A stretch of 64,000 nucleotides of DNA from Embiotoca jacksoni (lineage: Eukaryota; Chordata; Actinopteri; Embiotocidae), in NCBI GenBank assembly GCA_022577435.1, contig JAKOON010000017.1, positions 2,449,501 through 2,513,500 of the forward strand, given 5' to 3'. This document shows, piece by piece, positions 35,843 through 49,275 of the stretch. A program made the translations under genes and the position numbers. The notes under the pieces were generated by a model. That model was not told where the DNA came from, did no database searches, and saw only the letters and a program-made list of their open reading frames with translations. Within the stretch, counting starts at the first letter, position 1. Each line of letters opens with the position of its first letter.

Positions 35843-36270
35843 CTAGGATGACTTGCTTACTGTGACAAAGGAATTGAAGGAGCAAATGACTGAATTAGAC
35901 TGATAGTACTGTTAGTATCGGTATTGATCTGCAGCTGTTTACCTTGAGAGTGCATTTATCTCAACCATGTCACCACAGAAAATCCCATTTCTTTTTAGCA
36001 TTTGAAAACATTGTGGGATGTGCCCCACTTTCACTGCTTCCTTCAAGATTCAAATCCTTTTAGTGATACAGCGACTCTCTTTTTGCACCATCTGCCTCTG
36101 ACAGGCAGCACTGATCTCTGGTAACGTGTCATGAACTTGCATAGATATTAACCACTTCTGAGATACTGCGATATGAGTAATGAGTTTTTCCAGTGTGCTA
36201 GCCAGTTGCTGCGTTTGTTTGTTATTTGGTGCAATTGTGTGCATTCTTTCATCCAGTCAAATAAACGGAG
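35843..36270 (+). terminator. rxfp3-like gene 3' UTR and poly-A signal
   Basis: AATAAA at 36260-36265, about 420 bases past the TGA, is the first good poly-A signal. Confidence 0.55.
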
Positions 36271-36803
36271 AAAATTAAATCTCAACAAATGATTATAAAA
36301 AGTAGACAAGTCGTGTAGAAAAGTATTTGCGACGAGACAATACAAGAGCAGAGTAATTCAAAAGAGTGTTGGTATACATCTGAAGAAAAACTGAGAAAAT
36401 GGAAAAGAGGCATCTGAGCAATTTCTTTTTCTATATGTAAAGAACAGCACAGTGGGTGTTTGGTGCATAGTCTTAGCTAAGTAGTTCATGCCTGAATTGT
36501 GGAAAAACTGCTTGAAAATAGAAGGTACAAGAATTTAAATCAATTTCCTTGTTGGTTTTTTTTTTTTAAGGTAAAACCGCATGACATAACAGGGTTTGGT
36601 ATAATAAGTGTAAAGTGAGATGAATGCTGTCCTTGTGGAAAGCTTTGAAATCAGGAATTGAGGAGATTCACATGAGATTTTAAACCTCTGCGCAACAAAT
36701 CTAATGCTACGCAGATGTGAGCTGAGCACGTACACTGTACTGTGCACACACATGTACAAAAATGTATGCTTACTGTTTTTCTCCTTCTTGCTCTCACTAA
36801 CTG

Positions 36804-36837
<34 letters not shown>

Positions 36838-37884
36838 TACAATTTGCCCATAACTGTAAATGTGTCAGATTGAACAACATACTGAATAATTTAGAATATC
36901 AATAAAATTTGCAGCATATTCAAACCAGGCCATTCATTCATAAAAATATGGCAATTCTCAATGGACAGTCCACTGTTTCCAACACCAGCCTTTTCTTATC
37001 TGTTATATCCCGCAGTTACTGCAGGAGCGCATATCTGAGTAACACTGATGTAAATGTGATCTTCTGTGAATATGTTTGTATTCATGACTGTGCTCATAAT
37101 CACAATCTTTTATTGAAAACAGTTGTTGATTTGATGTTGACTGACATTGTAAATTAAGTGATGTAAAGATTAAATTAAAAGCTCTCTACTTGAACCATGT
37201 GGAATAATTGGGCCAGGCCATGTTAGAATTCAGAGCACACACGGGGAAATAAATTAGGCAGCAGAGGCACAGTGTCTGAAAAATAAAGTTGCGCTAATGT
37301 TGTTGTAAAACAATCCTGCTCTGGCTGGAGGGCATCAAACAGTAGACAGAAACTCGCTTCTCTGTTCTTTTATTAATGAGATTTAATTTTGCCATGCTGT
37401 GTTTGAACAGCACTTCTTCAATCACTAACAATAGCAGCACTGTGCAGCACAAATGATCTATGAACAATGGTGCTGACAAAAGTGCTGATAACTAGAACTG
37501 CTAGTTCTAGAGAGGCAAATAGAGGGGGTAGTTTTTCTCAAGCTAATATGATGAGCTGGGACAAAATGATAACTTGATTTTCACTCTTCAGCAAAGCTCG
37601 AGTCACATGAAGCACAGCAAAGCATACTCCAAATATTTTGACATGAATATTTCATCAAATATTATGGGGTGATATTTTTATGATTTGAAATTGTCTTCCA
37701 AAATTGTTTGTGCACCATAGGGCTTCTACCTAGTGAAATTATTTGACAAAAGTGTAAAGAAAGAACAACAAATAGTTGTAAACATAATTGATACAAATCG
37801 TGAAATAAATGAATCCTGAAAAAAACAAAAGTAATATTTACTTATGTTTTTTACAGAAGATGTCATCCTAATAAAATTGCAATG
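36271..37884. other. intergenic sequence with a (CA)n microsatellite
   Basis: AC repeat at 36807-36835. The rest is AT-rich with no recognised gene or transposon. Confidence 0.55.
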
Positions 37885-38530
37885 TGTCAGGATCCCTGTC
37901 TGACCCTGTGTGTTTTAACCTTTGCTCCCCTACCCCTCCTTCCACTGCCTACCTCCCTCCAGACACCTCCCATGGCCATGCCCCTGATTGGTCTGCACAG
38001 CTGCTGGCAATCAAGTTGATCACCTCCTAGAGTATATCAACCCTGGTCCTGCACTCCCGTGTTGTCATCTGGTATCACGCTGCCACAGCGGTTGTAAGTG
38101 TTGCTCTACCTTTTTCCTGGTCTGGCTTTGACCTCAGTTTTGCCTGCCTCATCAACCTGTTAGAGTACCTGCAGTCTACCTGACCTGTCCCCTCGTCTTG
38201 CCTCGGCCTTACCTGATGTCCTGCGGTGATCCACGGAGATCCCACCGTCGACTTTCACCTGCTGTTCTGTGTCGTCCCACGGAGGTCACCAGTCAGCTCC
38301 GGCCTGTCGGTCCTGCTTCAATACACGGAGATCAACGTCGAGCCTGCTGCTCCCAGAGTCCGTCCTCTGGTTCCTCCACGTCCGTCTCGCTGCTGTTTCA
38401 CCAGTGCAGTTCAGACTCCGCCCCAGCAGGAGAGCTCTGCCCTGTCTCTGCCTGCCCCTGCTGGTGAACTCTGTCTCTGTCTCTGCCTCTCTGTCTCTGC
38501 TATTGGGCCCTATCCTGCCATCTCATAACA
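37885..38530 (+). mobile_element. probable solo LTR (Gypsy-like)
   Basis: A C/T-rich block, compositionally unlike its surroundings, starts TGTCAGGATCC and ends CATCTCATAACA, giving TGT...ACA ends. It contains a CCAAT-type TGATTGGTC and AGTATATCAACCCTGG near 38030 as a possible core promoter. Flanks are GCAATG on the left and ATGGG on the right, so a target-site duplication is not clear. No gag/pol sequence adjoins. The class is inferred from style only. Confidence 0.55.
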
Positions 38531-39190
38531 ATGGGATATAGAGCACAAAGAGTCCATCAGTCCTTGGTTTAAGTCTGTAGGCATAACTGGGCTCAGAGCT
38601 TGTTTAAAAACACAATAGCTGCTGGGACAATTGATTTTAGAAATCTTTAGGACTTGCCCTTCTGGGGAAAGTGTACCTCCTCCCTGATGAAAGGAGAAAA
38701 AGGTCTGCATGCTGCATCATGGTGAGCGTCTGCCAGAAGGGCTCTAACTTGATAACCATGGCCAAGATTAGTAAAGTTTGTGCCAACACACTTTTGGAAA
38801 TGTTTAACAATCTTTCCCAACCTGTTTTTGTAAACCACGCTGGGGTTGCCAAACAAAAACATTATTGCAAATATTAAAACTGAGGTAGAGTAGCACATTT
38901 TCAAGGGCAATATCCTGTCAACTTTCTCAGTTTATGATTGGCCTTTTTGCAAAATAAAAGTCAGTTTTGGCATCAAAAGTCAATTTGCCATCCAGGATAG
39001 TGCCATAGTACCTCAAATATAATAGCTTACTATCTCCACAGTGAGCCAACTCCATTGATAAATGTTGATGCTGTGATAGGGAGGTTTCGGTTAAAGTCGA
39101 GAAGCATGTCTTTCATCTTCGAGACAGAGTTTCAAATACGAGTGATGGAAAAATAATGAACTCATCATACTTGTTGAATGTTTGTCTATC
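38531..39190. other. intergenic sequence
   Basis: Nothing recognised. Peptides of 60-90 residues can be read on both strands at 38640-38910 but have no coding character. Confidence 0.45.
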
Positions 39191-39592
39191 TGTTGCACAT
39201 GTTCTTATTGTCTCAGGAAAGAGGACCTATTTATCTGTGCATAGCATGGTCTCAGACACGACGTCTCCGTGTCTTAATCTTGTGACCTACGACCTCACTC
39301 AGTACTATCTGTGCACAGCATGGTCTAATTTACGACATCCATATATCCTTATTTTACGACGTCCATATGTCCTTATCTTGTGACCTACAACTGAACTCGG
39401 ATGTAAAGGGAATGGGGGTGGATGTCAACTGCTTGTCACACTGTATAAAAGCTGCCCTACGGAGGAGAGACGTTGAGCAATGCTGGACATCCTTCTTTGA
39501 GTGTACATGTATTTGCTCCTTCTTGCAAGAATAAATGTCCGATGTGTTTGATTTTGAACCAACCCTCTGAGTAATTTTTCTAACAATGAGTC
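39191..39592 (+). mobile_element. LTR with duplicated U3 units, TATA box and poly-A signal
   Basis: A tandem pair begins TATCTGTGCATAGCATGGTC (39232) and TATCTGTGCACAGCATGGTC (39306), period 74. The second unit contains its own inner duplication (TTACGACATCCATAT / TTACGACGTCCATAT). TATAAA at 39444-39449 and AATAAA at 39530-39535 follow, 86 bases apart. The right end ...TTTTTCTAACA matches the fragment at 28498-28612. This U3-R-U5 layout with enhancer-like repeats is typical of retroviral or LTR-retrotransposon ends. The left boundary is uncertain and no internal genes are present. Confidence 0.65.
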
Positions 39593-40155
39593 ATCACACC
39601 TTTTGGTGAAATATTGTATACGATTGGACCATGGGCCACCTCATGGTCCTGCAGGAGGCTAGCAATCACAGAATTGTGAGCAAACTTTATTATAAACCTA
39701 TAGTCTCAAAACCCATGAAGAAAATGCTTAATTACCGAAGAGGCAAAGAAAGCAACTGTCTCAGTACGCCAGACAGCCAGGGCCCTCCAAAGTCACTGTT
39801 TGTCAGCATTTGTATTAACTAATTGCCCATTTTTGTGGAATAATGGCCCAGTATGTTAAAGCCATGAGGGGTCCTGTATTTTGAGCTTATCTGCTCAATC
39901 TTGTGTGGTGCCCTGTGTTAAAATCTTTATAATTTCCATTTATATTGTTTTTGCATGGTGTGTATTCCTAAAGAAAAGTGAAATGTGAGATCTTAGTAAA
40001 TCAGGCCCTTCATGTTAGACCAGTTCTTCTGTCCTGACATAAGCATATTTTAGAATCTTTATGCCTTCCATCACTGGTGATTGTCCATGAAAACCCATTA
40101 CTATCAAACCAGGGCCTTATCTTTTTACATAATGTTCCATTCATTTTACTCTCAC
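39593..40155. other. intergenic sequence
   Basis: No gene or repeat recognised. Confidence 0.45.
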
Positions 40156-40320
40156 CTGTGGAAGGTCATTTTTGTAAATACCCGTAACCTGCATGATGAA
40201 GATTTGTACCCATCAGCATGTGTATCCTGTAAAGCCTGCTGGGCAATCCACAGAAAACAGTACAGGATCAGTGTCATTCCAATAACAACTGCCAGGCCTC
40301 CCGACCAACAGCCAAATGAC
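40156..40320 (-). other. orphan exon-like segment with a membrane-type stretch
   Basis: On the minus strand a CATTACAG acceptor and a strong CCACAG/GTGAGA donor bracket 165 bases, a multiple of three with phase 2 at both ends. Exactly one frame is open: about 54 residues with a hydrophobic run GGLAVVIGMTLILYCFLWIA followed by polar QQALQDTHADGYKSSS. The family is not recognised and no partner exon was identified. It may be a real exon of an unknown small membrane protein, a gene remnant, or chance. Confidence 0.22.
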
Positions 40321-43300
40321 CTGTAATGAATTCAAAGCATGCAAAGCTCATAAAATGATAATCAAGTGCCATGTAGAGAAAAAACTGTTTAGCATTTATG
40401 TATTATTCTTAATAGATTTGGTATCCCCCGAGACAGAAAAAAAGAGTACGTTTGGGTTGTTTTCTTATTACATCTGACCTATATTTTGCCAGACATCATT
40501 ATTTTTGTTTTGTGTGGGTAGCCACACACACAAAAATAATTTTCACATACTGTTCCCTCACTGAGCAGCTCAGTTTGACTACAGAATACAGTCTCCCTGG
40601 ATTTATATTTCTTGAATAAACCTTGGCAGCATGTACTACATATGAATCGAATGAGCAAGACGGTAGATTTAGATGATGTCTATATCACCAGACCTGTAAC
40701 ATGTCAGGGGTAACCCAGAAATAACTTAATTCTATTTAGAGCAAATAAATGTAAAATCAACACCTGTGAGAAAATGGAACAACTTCTAAACCTTCCAACA
40801 ACAAAACGAGAGAGAGATGCCTATGGGGCAAGACATGGAGGACTGGCTGACTCACAAGGAAGCTAAGGCAGCAGAGAGACTTTGAGCTTTTATTCTTATT
40901 ACAGCACTGCTGGATTTATCTTTTATATTACACTATGCTTTGACTGTAAAAGAACTGGGTGATTTTCTTGCACTCTTTTAAAATGCACTCACATCTGAGT
41001 TCATGACATATCTAAAAGGGTCATACAGAGTACACAGCACCCTTTTTCTTTTTTTTACCTCCTTTCTATCTCTTTCTCACTGTCTAACAATACAAAGATC
41101 ACACATAGAAGTGCACTGCTATACCAGGAGTTAATGGAGTTTTTAAAAGTAAGCTTATAGACTTAACAACAAGTGCTTAACTACCATTCATGTCAGGCTG
41201 TTTGATCAATAATCATTGAGGTGCCCCCTGGGTAGTAGAAGGTTGCACGGTTGCTGACCTTTATCGGAGGCCCAAAAACACTTGCATCTCTAGAATATTT
41301 AATTGTCCCTCATTAGTGTTACACAAACACAGACTGGGCAGAAGCAGAGTTGACTTTTGCAATCATGGATGGGATATTTCAGAACAAGGTAAGACACATA
41401 GCGTGTTAATCTCACATCGTCTCCATCAAAAACTCCCTGAGGTGAAAGAGATCCTATAAAGCTAAATCTATTATCCATACATATAAGTCAACAAACTGGG
41501 CAGTTCATGAAAAGAGCTGTGGTTTTGATATGTGCTAGAAATGCTTGGTCCTCATTTCTTCACTGCAAGAGAGCAGAGCACAAGCAGGCTGTTGTTGAAA
41601 ATGCCTGAAAACATGAGATCACGTCTAATTAAAGACAAGTGTGAGTACAGACCCACCTTTATCATTCCCCCCACTTTATTTCTACTTTAGTCCTCTCCTT
41701 TTTTCTTTGTGTCTCCTGTTCTCTCAATATACCAAACATTGCTTATCTGTTAATTCAAAATTATAGCCCTCTTTCATGTTAATCCCCTATTAATGGGCAT
41801 TTATCTCTAAAAGCACTCCTAAATGAAAATTGTATTCCAACTAAATAAATCCTCCCTTTTCTTTCACAAACCCACTAAACTATAATGTATTCAGGTCAAT
41901 CAATCTAATCAATCATTCAAATTTGCAATTCACTATTTGTGGGAGGTGTTTTTCATTTTCCAAATACATATTTATCACATCAGGGATTTCAGTCTCATTT
42001 CAATGCAGTCAACTAGTCCCTGAGTAGCTGCGGTTTTTCTGGTCATATCCAGTAGGACAGTAACAGAAATACCATCAAAAGTCCATTGCTGAATTCAATT
42101 TACTCTTCCAAAGCAACCAAATGTGCGTACCTCTCTGAGGTCTCATGAGTGCTGAGTGGTTAGTATTAGATGCAGACTTTCTTCCCAGCTTCCTGCTATA
42201 ATGGCTTTTACATTTCACAGTTCTTATTCTGCTAGATTTACTGCTTGGGGGGAGGGGGGGGGGGGTTCACCCAGAGTTTGCATTGCCTGGGTAACCAACA
42301 AGGGACACTTAGACCATTTTGATTTGGCAAATGTTTGATCCTCCTCAAAACAGTGCCTACAGGTGATATACTTGAACACAACCACAAGGTAAATTTGCTT
42401 TTTCAAGCTAATTTCAATGTAATTCTTGAGTCTTGAGCTGGTTTTGCCCCCTTAACCAGAAATAACATCTTGTATGTGCATATTTACATATTTGTCCCCC
42501 AGTCTCTCATACCTCATTCCATAAAAGATTTCTTCAGCTGGAAGATGAGTGTTTCCTTGCAGATTTCAACCCTACCCCTCAAACATTTCAATGGGCTTCT
42601 TTTTCTTGATAAGGCCGTTCCACAACACAATTCTTCTTTTTGAGCCATTCATTGGTGGATCTGCTTGTTTGCTTTGAATCAGTATCTTGCTAAAAAAAAA
42701 GTCCACCTCTGGTTCAAGTTTGAACAATCTCTGATTGAAAATACATGTTCTTTGACATCAACAGATTTCCCTGCAGATCCCATGATGAAATTTAGGGGTT
42801 CTTGGAGTATTTGTTTTGCATCAAACAGTCTGCACCTGGACTGAATTTGGTGGGGTGACCAGTCCTTCAAAATTTGGCAGTCGTCTGAAATTTATGACAC
42901 TCGTAGACAGTTTTCTTGAGAGTGAAATTATTGATCTCAAATTATTTGGAGATCTTTTAAAATGTCTTTTCAGATCAATAAGCATCCACATCCTTTTTTT
43001 TCTAAAATCCTAGAGCTCTTTCGATCTCATTATGATGACATCACACACCTCAATAGCAAAGAGAACAGTAAACCATGGATGTCAGAGGTTAAAATAAGAC
43101 AGGTGGCCTGTCACTCCCAAAGGAGGTTCTAATCATTGGAACTTAATCTAGAAACCCCAATTTATGGATTTGATCTCCAAATATGTCCAAAAAGCAAACC
43201 ATTTCCATGGAATGTAGTTATTTTTTTCACATCACTGTATCTGATCAGAGTGTAACCCATATTCCCGTTAGATTTGATGATAATCTCACCTATTTTCTCA

Positions 43301-43849
43301 GTAGAATCTTTTCTTTTGACATGTCTGACTCTACTTGTTTGAGTCACTCAAAGGTCTTGGCAGCTTTGCACCCTGCATGATGCCCACACACTGCAGGCAC
43401 CACGGAAGGATAAGATTCAAGTATCCTGACTTTTTTTCATTTTCCGAGGGGAAACAAGTCAGTGTCAACCAACTCCTTTTTGAACCCGAAATCCCTGCAG
43501 ATTAACAAGGTTTAGTTATGGTGCTGCTCAGCAAGCATCCTGAAAATAGATCAGTAAATTCCTCAGATAAGTCAAAAGTTACACTTGCCGAGAAGTCTTA
43601 GGTTCGAGATGACAGTCAATAGCTAAGCCAAAAAGATGGGAATTCCACATGCATAAAGTGTAGTCAGTTTAATTTGGAAAAGACAAAGTCTCTGGCAGAA
43701 ATCATCTTCCCCTGTTTTTGCAATACACACCAAAAATGACGCTCATTTCAGGGGAATCACAAGTATACTGTTTAGAACTGTGATATATCTATAAAAAAAT
43801 TTTTAAAAAGACTATAAGAGTCTGCAGCCATACAAGTGGCTTTGTGAAG
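40321..43849. other. intergenic sequence with a possible short first exon and a G tract
   Basis: At 41365-41388 a strong-Kozak ATG opens eight codons (MDGIFQNK) to a consensus AAG/GTAAGA donor, but no downstream exon was found. 42247-42265 is a G-rich run. The rest is AT-rich and unremarkable. Confidence 0.4.
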
Positions 43850-44420
43850 CTGTACCATAGACTGCATATTAAAGTGGACACAGCTTCCGAGTCATCTCGA
43901 CTCCATAATCGCAAGATGGTGACGGCCAAAATCCGAACTCAAGGCTTCATAATGGTAGTTCACAAACCAATGGGTGACGTCACTGTTGGTTGCCATGGTG
44001 CTTTGTGAGAGATCCTTCGGTGCTGATGTTTAGCATTGTAATCTGTATGATTACATCTTCTTTTTGCATGGTAACATTTGCAAGTTACTTTAGCACTTAT
44101 CATAACTGTAGCTGATAGGATTGTCATTTGGTTTGTACTGTTTTAACCTGATGATGTGGCTGATTTAAATACAAAATCCCTACAGTTATCACAATGTATC
44201 CTATGGGGAACATGAATGAGTGTTTTTCCAAAATTCATGTTTTACTTAAAACCACAAATATCAAGTGGTGGTGGTAAATGTGTCAGGTCAGGTCAAATGT
44301 TAAAATGTCAACATGGTGGAGGAGCTGCAGTAAATATGGATCACCAAAGTCGTTCAATCTAGAAATGTCTATACCATGAACAATCTGGATCAAAGTGATG
44401 GACAGAACAACAGACCAACA
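43850..44420 (-). mobile_element. composite of MITE-like teleost repeats
   Basis: 43850-44010 has ACCATAGACTGCATATTAAA, GCAAGATGGTGACGG, CAATGGGTGACGTCACTG, resembling from memory a common fish repeat containing TATAGACTGTATATAAAG and GTGACGTCACC. 44090-44420 has TTATCACAATGTATCCTATG, GGGGAACATGAATG, GGATCACCAAAGTCGTTC, which is the opposite orientation of the family at 59575-60045. Confidence 0.55.
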
Positions 44421-45115
44421 TTGGCCTCCAAATTGGTTGAATCCAATTAATTGATGTTAATCTGATGTTTTCTTTGGTTACTTGCAACAGCTCTTGTGAT
44501 GAACATGGCCACACTGACTGCAGCAGTCTTTCTGACCTTTCCCTGCTGCTGTTGATCTCAGCGAGCCCTGAAAAACAATAGATTAGCTAAAAATACCAGC
44601 CAGTGATTCAATCTATTCCCTCTATAATGAAGCCCAGGTCAATACACAAACAAGCTGTAGATACACCAAGTCAAAACAGGACTGATCCTGTCACCCGTGT
44701 CGGGGGCCATTATTATCACACACACCAGGCTAAGGTGTGGAGAGAGGGAGAGTGAGTGCAGATCAATCTCATATGCCTGTATGGTATGAAACACAATTTT
44801 GACATCTTGTCATCTTGTGTGTATCAGTGAATAATACTTGATAGATGTTGAATGTGATTATGTTGAAATAAGATAATTATATGTATATAGTCATGCCAGC
44901 AGAGCTTTATGTATGGCAGTGTTGGTCAGTTGATTTATTACTTTGGTCCAGACATAAAAAACTAAGTAGCAAATTAACTCTGAATCTGTGCCTCTGCTAT
45001 TAGAAGTAATAATGTGATATATGACAACTACTGAATATAGGTAATATTGGTCTGATTCAAGGCCTGAATTTAATTCTGGAACAGTGGAAGTATGCATATA
45101 TAAAGAAACATAATT

Positions 45116-45148
<33 letters not shown>

Positions 45149-45716
45149 ATACACACACATTGTGTAAGTGCAGTGGAGTTGTCATGTACAACACGTTGAA
45201 AGAAAGCAGAAACGATGAACATTTGAAGGTTATTTTCAGTCCTTCTTATTTAACGATGTTGACCTATTTACTCGCGCAATCTCAGTTTTGTGCATTCATA
45301 TATTCAAGAAATGGAAAGTGCTCAGAAACAAGTATGACTATAAGTAAATGAATGTGCGACATGTTTTTTCAAATCACATTTTTTCTAATAAAAATAATCC
45401 CATTTTCACACTTATCCTCAACTTACTCTGGCCAGATATATTCATCACTGCTGATCTTTGAAACTGAAAGACAAGGGGATTGCTACCATTGTTCCATTTA
45501 CTCTGACGCAGGTAATATTGAGCTGACTAACCTTTGACTTAACACTGTTTTTCAACCTTTCAAAAGTGATCTGAGAGTCCTTGAGTTTCTTCATGGAGCT
45601 TCTAAGATAAAGAAATAATCACAAGTCAGATTCCTCCAGAGACTGCAAGCATTGCCATGTAGGTCAGGCATCAGTGAATCAAATTTCATCTATCCCTATT
45701 GGAATCAGTGGTGAAA
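44421..45716. other. intergenic sequence with a (CA)n microsatellite
   Basis: AC repeat at 45118-45148. No gene or transposon recognised. Confidence 0.5.
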
Positions 45717-46000
<284 letters not shown>

Positions 46001-49000
46001 ATCATGTCATTATTAGTCAGTAGTAGGGGATGAAAAAAAAATCACAGTGGGCACATGAGTTAACCCACTTTTACCTTGTTGTGAATTTGTTATCTCTGAA
46101 GAGAGACTTCACAAAATGCTGACGTGCCAAGAGATCGCTCTGATTTATCTTCATTCACTGAAAGGGCTCAGATCAACAAACAATGCTGAGCAATGCACTG
46201 CTCTCTGTTGAATGGGGAGATCCCCAGCTTACCAAAATAAAACAGGGTCACATAAAAAAAGGAAAAATTATTCAGATGTTGACAGAGATTAAGACAATGT
46301 CTTTTACACTGCTGGATACTGTACAATGTTAACATTACTAACCACCACAAGCTGATTCTGTGTGCAGTGTTTTTCATTGAGAATTCTGATTTATACATAA
46401 CTTACTATTCAGGATATCAATATATGCAAGGACTGCAAATATCCTTTTTTTTCTGCTATTGAGTAATTGATGGATTATTTCTTAAATTAATAAAATTCAA
46501 TTGGATGTTTTATATCTTTGGAACAAGTTAATTCAGTTATAGTCCTTGAGAAATTAATGAAATAATACCTGTTGTTTTTTTTGTACTGTTTAAGGTCTGC
46601 CATTCCATGTATTTATATTCTGTAATCCCCTCTAAATTGCTTTGTTAAATTGTTTTCTCCTTCACATTTGCAAAACAGGAAGTGCATTTATCAAAACAAT
46701 TTTTACAAACAGATCTACACAATAAATCACCTGCAAAAGCATGTAACTAAGTTAGCCAAGTTAGAAGTTTCAGTCATTAATGTGTGTTACTGTGTTTGAC
46801 AGGTTCATATGTGCGTCCATTGATCCGTAAGTAATACATTTGCAGATACACCCTTACGGTCACTCTTACAGTTGCAGTTATTAATCATGTTGTTATTTGT
46901 CGTGGCCCGACCTTAACTATTAATGGACTATCATTTTAGTTGTTAACTCATTTTCCACCAATTGACTATTTGATTAATTTACTAACAAGTTCATCCTCTA
47001 TACACTTCAGTCTCTGACATTGTGAAAATGTGAAAATCCTTTTCCCATGCAAATTCAATTTCAAGCAGCACACACAATTGTTTGAAAGAAAAGACAGCAG
47101 GAGAAAGCAGACAGAAAACTAGAGGGGAGTGCTGCATGCCTGATCAGGGAAATCACTCAGCTTTAGACATGCTAAAGACTCAAACAATCAGAAGCAATTT
47201 TACTTTGTGTTTGTAAAGTTTGAAATGACAAGATTCAATTATCCTGTCTAGTGTATTGGGCTGTGTTCAACATCTGAAATGCATAGTTCTGGTTGGCAGC
47301 AACTGATTATTACAGGAGATTATTGGAATTTTCCTTTCAGCAAAAACAAAAAAGAAAACATATTTATGAGCTGTTTACTTTTACTTCTTTTAGGTGTGTT
47401 TCCTTTCATGGTCTCAGTCAGAATTACTTTTGTTCTTGTGTTTGTGTAGCTTATAGACAGCCTCATTGTTTCTAAGAAAAGTGCCATTTCTGTATGCCAG
47501 TGCAGCTGGAAGCTGGTTCTTTTTGTCTCTTCCTCTGTGTTTTTTCAAGATAATACAACATACAAAGGATTACAAGTCAGTAGAATAAATGTCATCCTTC
47601 AAAGTTGAAAACCTATAGTGTTTCATTTCAGGGAAATAGAACAACTCTAACTTTACACATCCCTCCCACTGTCACTGGAAGTGAAATTGGATGTCTATTG
47701 ATCCGAAAGGTCTGCTCAGCTGCTGGGTCAACCTTTGGGTAAAGTGATACAGTCTTTTGTCATTTTAATTTGAACTCTGTTCATGCTCCGTATAATGATC
47801 TGCACAAGGAATGAAATAAGTACCTGACAATAATAAGTAGCCTCATCACTTTCTACAAAGACAGCTTTTTAAAAAGTTTAGTAAATAATGGCTTAATAAC
47901 TAGTAGATAAATGATGTACTCTTGCTTGAAATCCATCACTCAGACAAATTTTGGTTGGCCAGACTTAAACAAATATTTTGATTGATGCTTATTATTTCTC
48001 TTTGTTAATGATACAAAAACTGAATATTCACTTTCTTGTTGGTAATATTTTGGTCCAGATCACACCAGAAGGTAATTGATCAAACACTTGTCCCTGATTA
48101 ATTAGAGCAAAGAGTTCACTCAAGACTCAGTAAGTGTCAACCTGGAGGAGGATAAACACCAGTCAAATTGACTTTTCACAGTCTGTCAATCAGCCTTTAA
48201 GGGATCTTTAAAGCATGAGTCATATGTTATTAATCATTCAAATATATTTAAATACTTGTAAACAACCTCACGATTGCTTATTAAGTCAGCACTTTAAAAG
48301 GGCGACTGACAGAAGGCCAGGTAAATTAAAGGTGGAGCAATTAAGTCCATTGTAAGAAGCAATTAGATGCCTGAGACAGCAATTAGACACAAAAACATGC
48401 CCAACCAAGTTCAAAATGCTTTTGTTTTAGAGATGAATACATGCATACAGAAACAAGAGGGGGGAAAAAAAATCTATGAGACTGTAAGAAAAAAAACAGA
48501 AAGATCCTGGTGACTTGACTTCAGTATTAAGCTCAGTCAAACACAAACACAGGCAAACTCCCATAGGAACCCGGTCTCTGAGAAATTACTTTTCTGTACA
48601 ACTAATTTGCAACAGTTTGCAGGAAATGTAATGCACTGGATTATGTTTTATATTAACATAATGATGAAATGTTGACGGCAAGTAGCAGAAATGTTGATAC
48701 TCATCATATCCGTAAAATGTTTATTGACAAAATTTATTTTTTGTTTTTTTTACCAGAAGATCAGAAGAAGATGTTGCAGTACAGTATTTTCAGATATTTA
48801 CTGCCACATTATCTAATTCTTTTGGGCACTCACAGTAGCTGACTAAGGCGAGGGAAAGGGGTTCTTGGTGTAATACAGAAAATTACTTAAGTGACCGGAA
48901 TTAGGAGACACATGATTATCTTCAAAGCCAAACCACCATCTCCTCCTATCTATATCCCAATTTTTTGGGGGGGGCTAAACCACAGAGAGGAGTCTGGATG

Positions 49001-49108
49001 TAAACACTAGTCTTCGAAATCAGGCAGGTAGAGTAGCAGGTCTTGGGACCGGAGAATTGTCACATTGATTTTTTTTTTGGAGCAGCAAGGAAAGACAATC
49101 ATAGCTGA
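46001..49108. other. intergenic sequence with possible enhancer-like block
   Basis: No gene recognised. About 46900-47000 may be a repeat fragment. 48050-48400 is rich in CAATTA/ATTAA words (CTGATTAATTAGAGC, AGCAATTAGATG, AGCAATTAGACAC) and is complex, so it is a weak conserved-element candidate. A 36-codon open stretch between splice-like sites at about 47632-47741 was judged unsupported. Confidence 0.45.
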
Positions 49109-49275
49109 AATGCCCTTGAGCAAGGCACCTTACCCCCAACTGCTGCCTGGGCTCTGCAGCTACAGATGTTTGTGTGTTCACTAGTCACGGATGACCTAAA
49201 TGCAGAAGTCAAGTTTCCTGTGTGTAAAAGCATTTATGTACCATACACAGACAAGTCAAATTCTTCTTTTTCTTG
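49109..49275 (+). mobile_element. SINE-type repeat fragment
   Basis: The order TGCCCTTGAGCAAGGCACCT, ACCCCCAACTGCTGCCTGGG, TGTGTTCACTAG, TAAATGCAGAAGTC matches from memory the 3' half of a very common teleost short interspersed repeat. No box A/B is retained. Confidence 0.55.

Noticed and set aside
38198..38541. Three overlapping ORFs of 89-100 residues
   Set aside because: They arise from the stop-poor C/T-rich LTR-like block and have no protein-like features.
47632..47741. 36-codon open stretch between splice-like sites, faintly KH-domain-like
   Set aside because: A frame of this length is expected by chance in 64 kb, and the supposed KH glycine motif is not intact.
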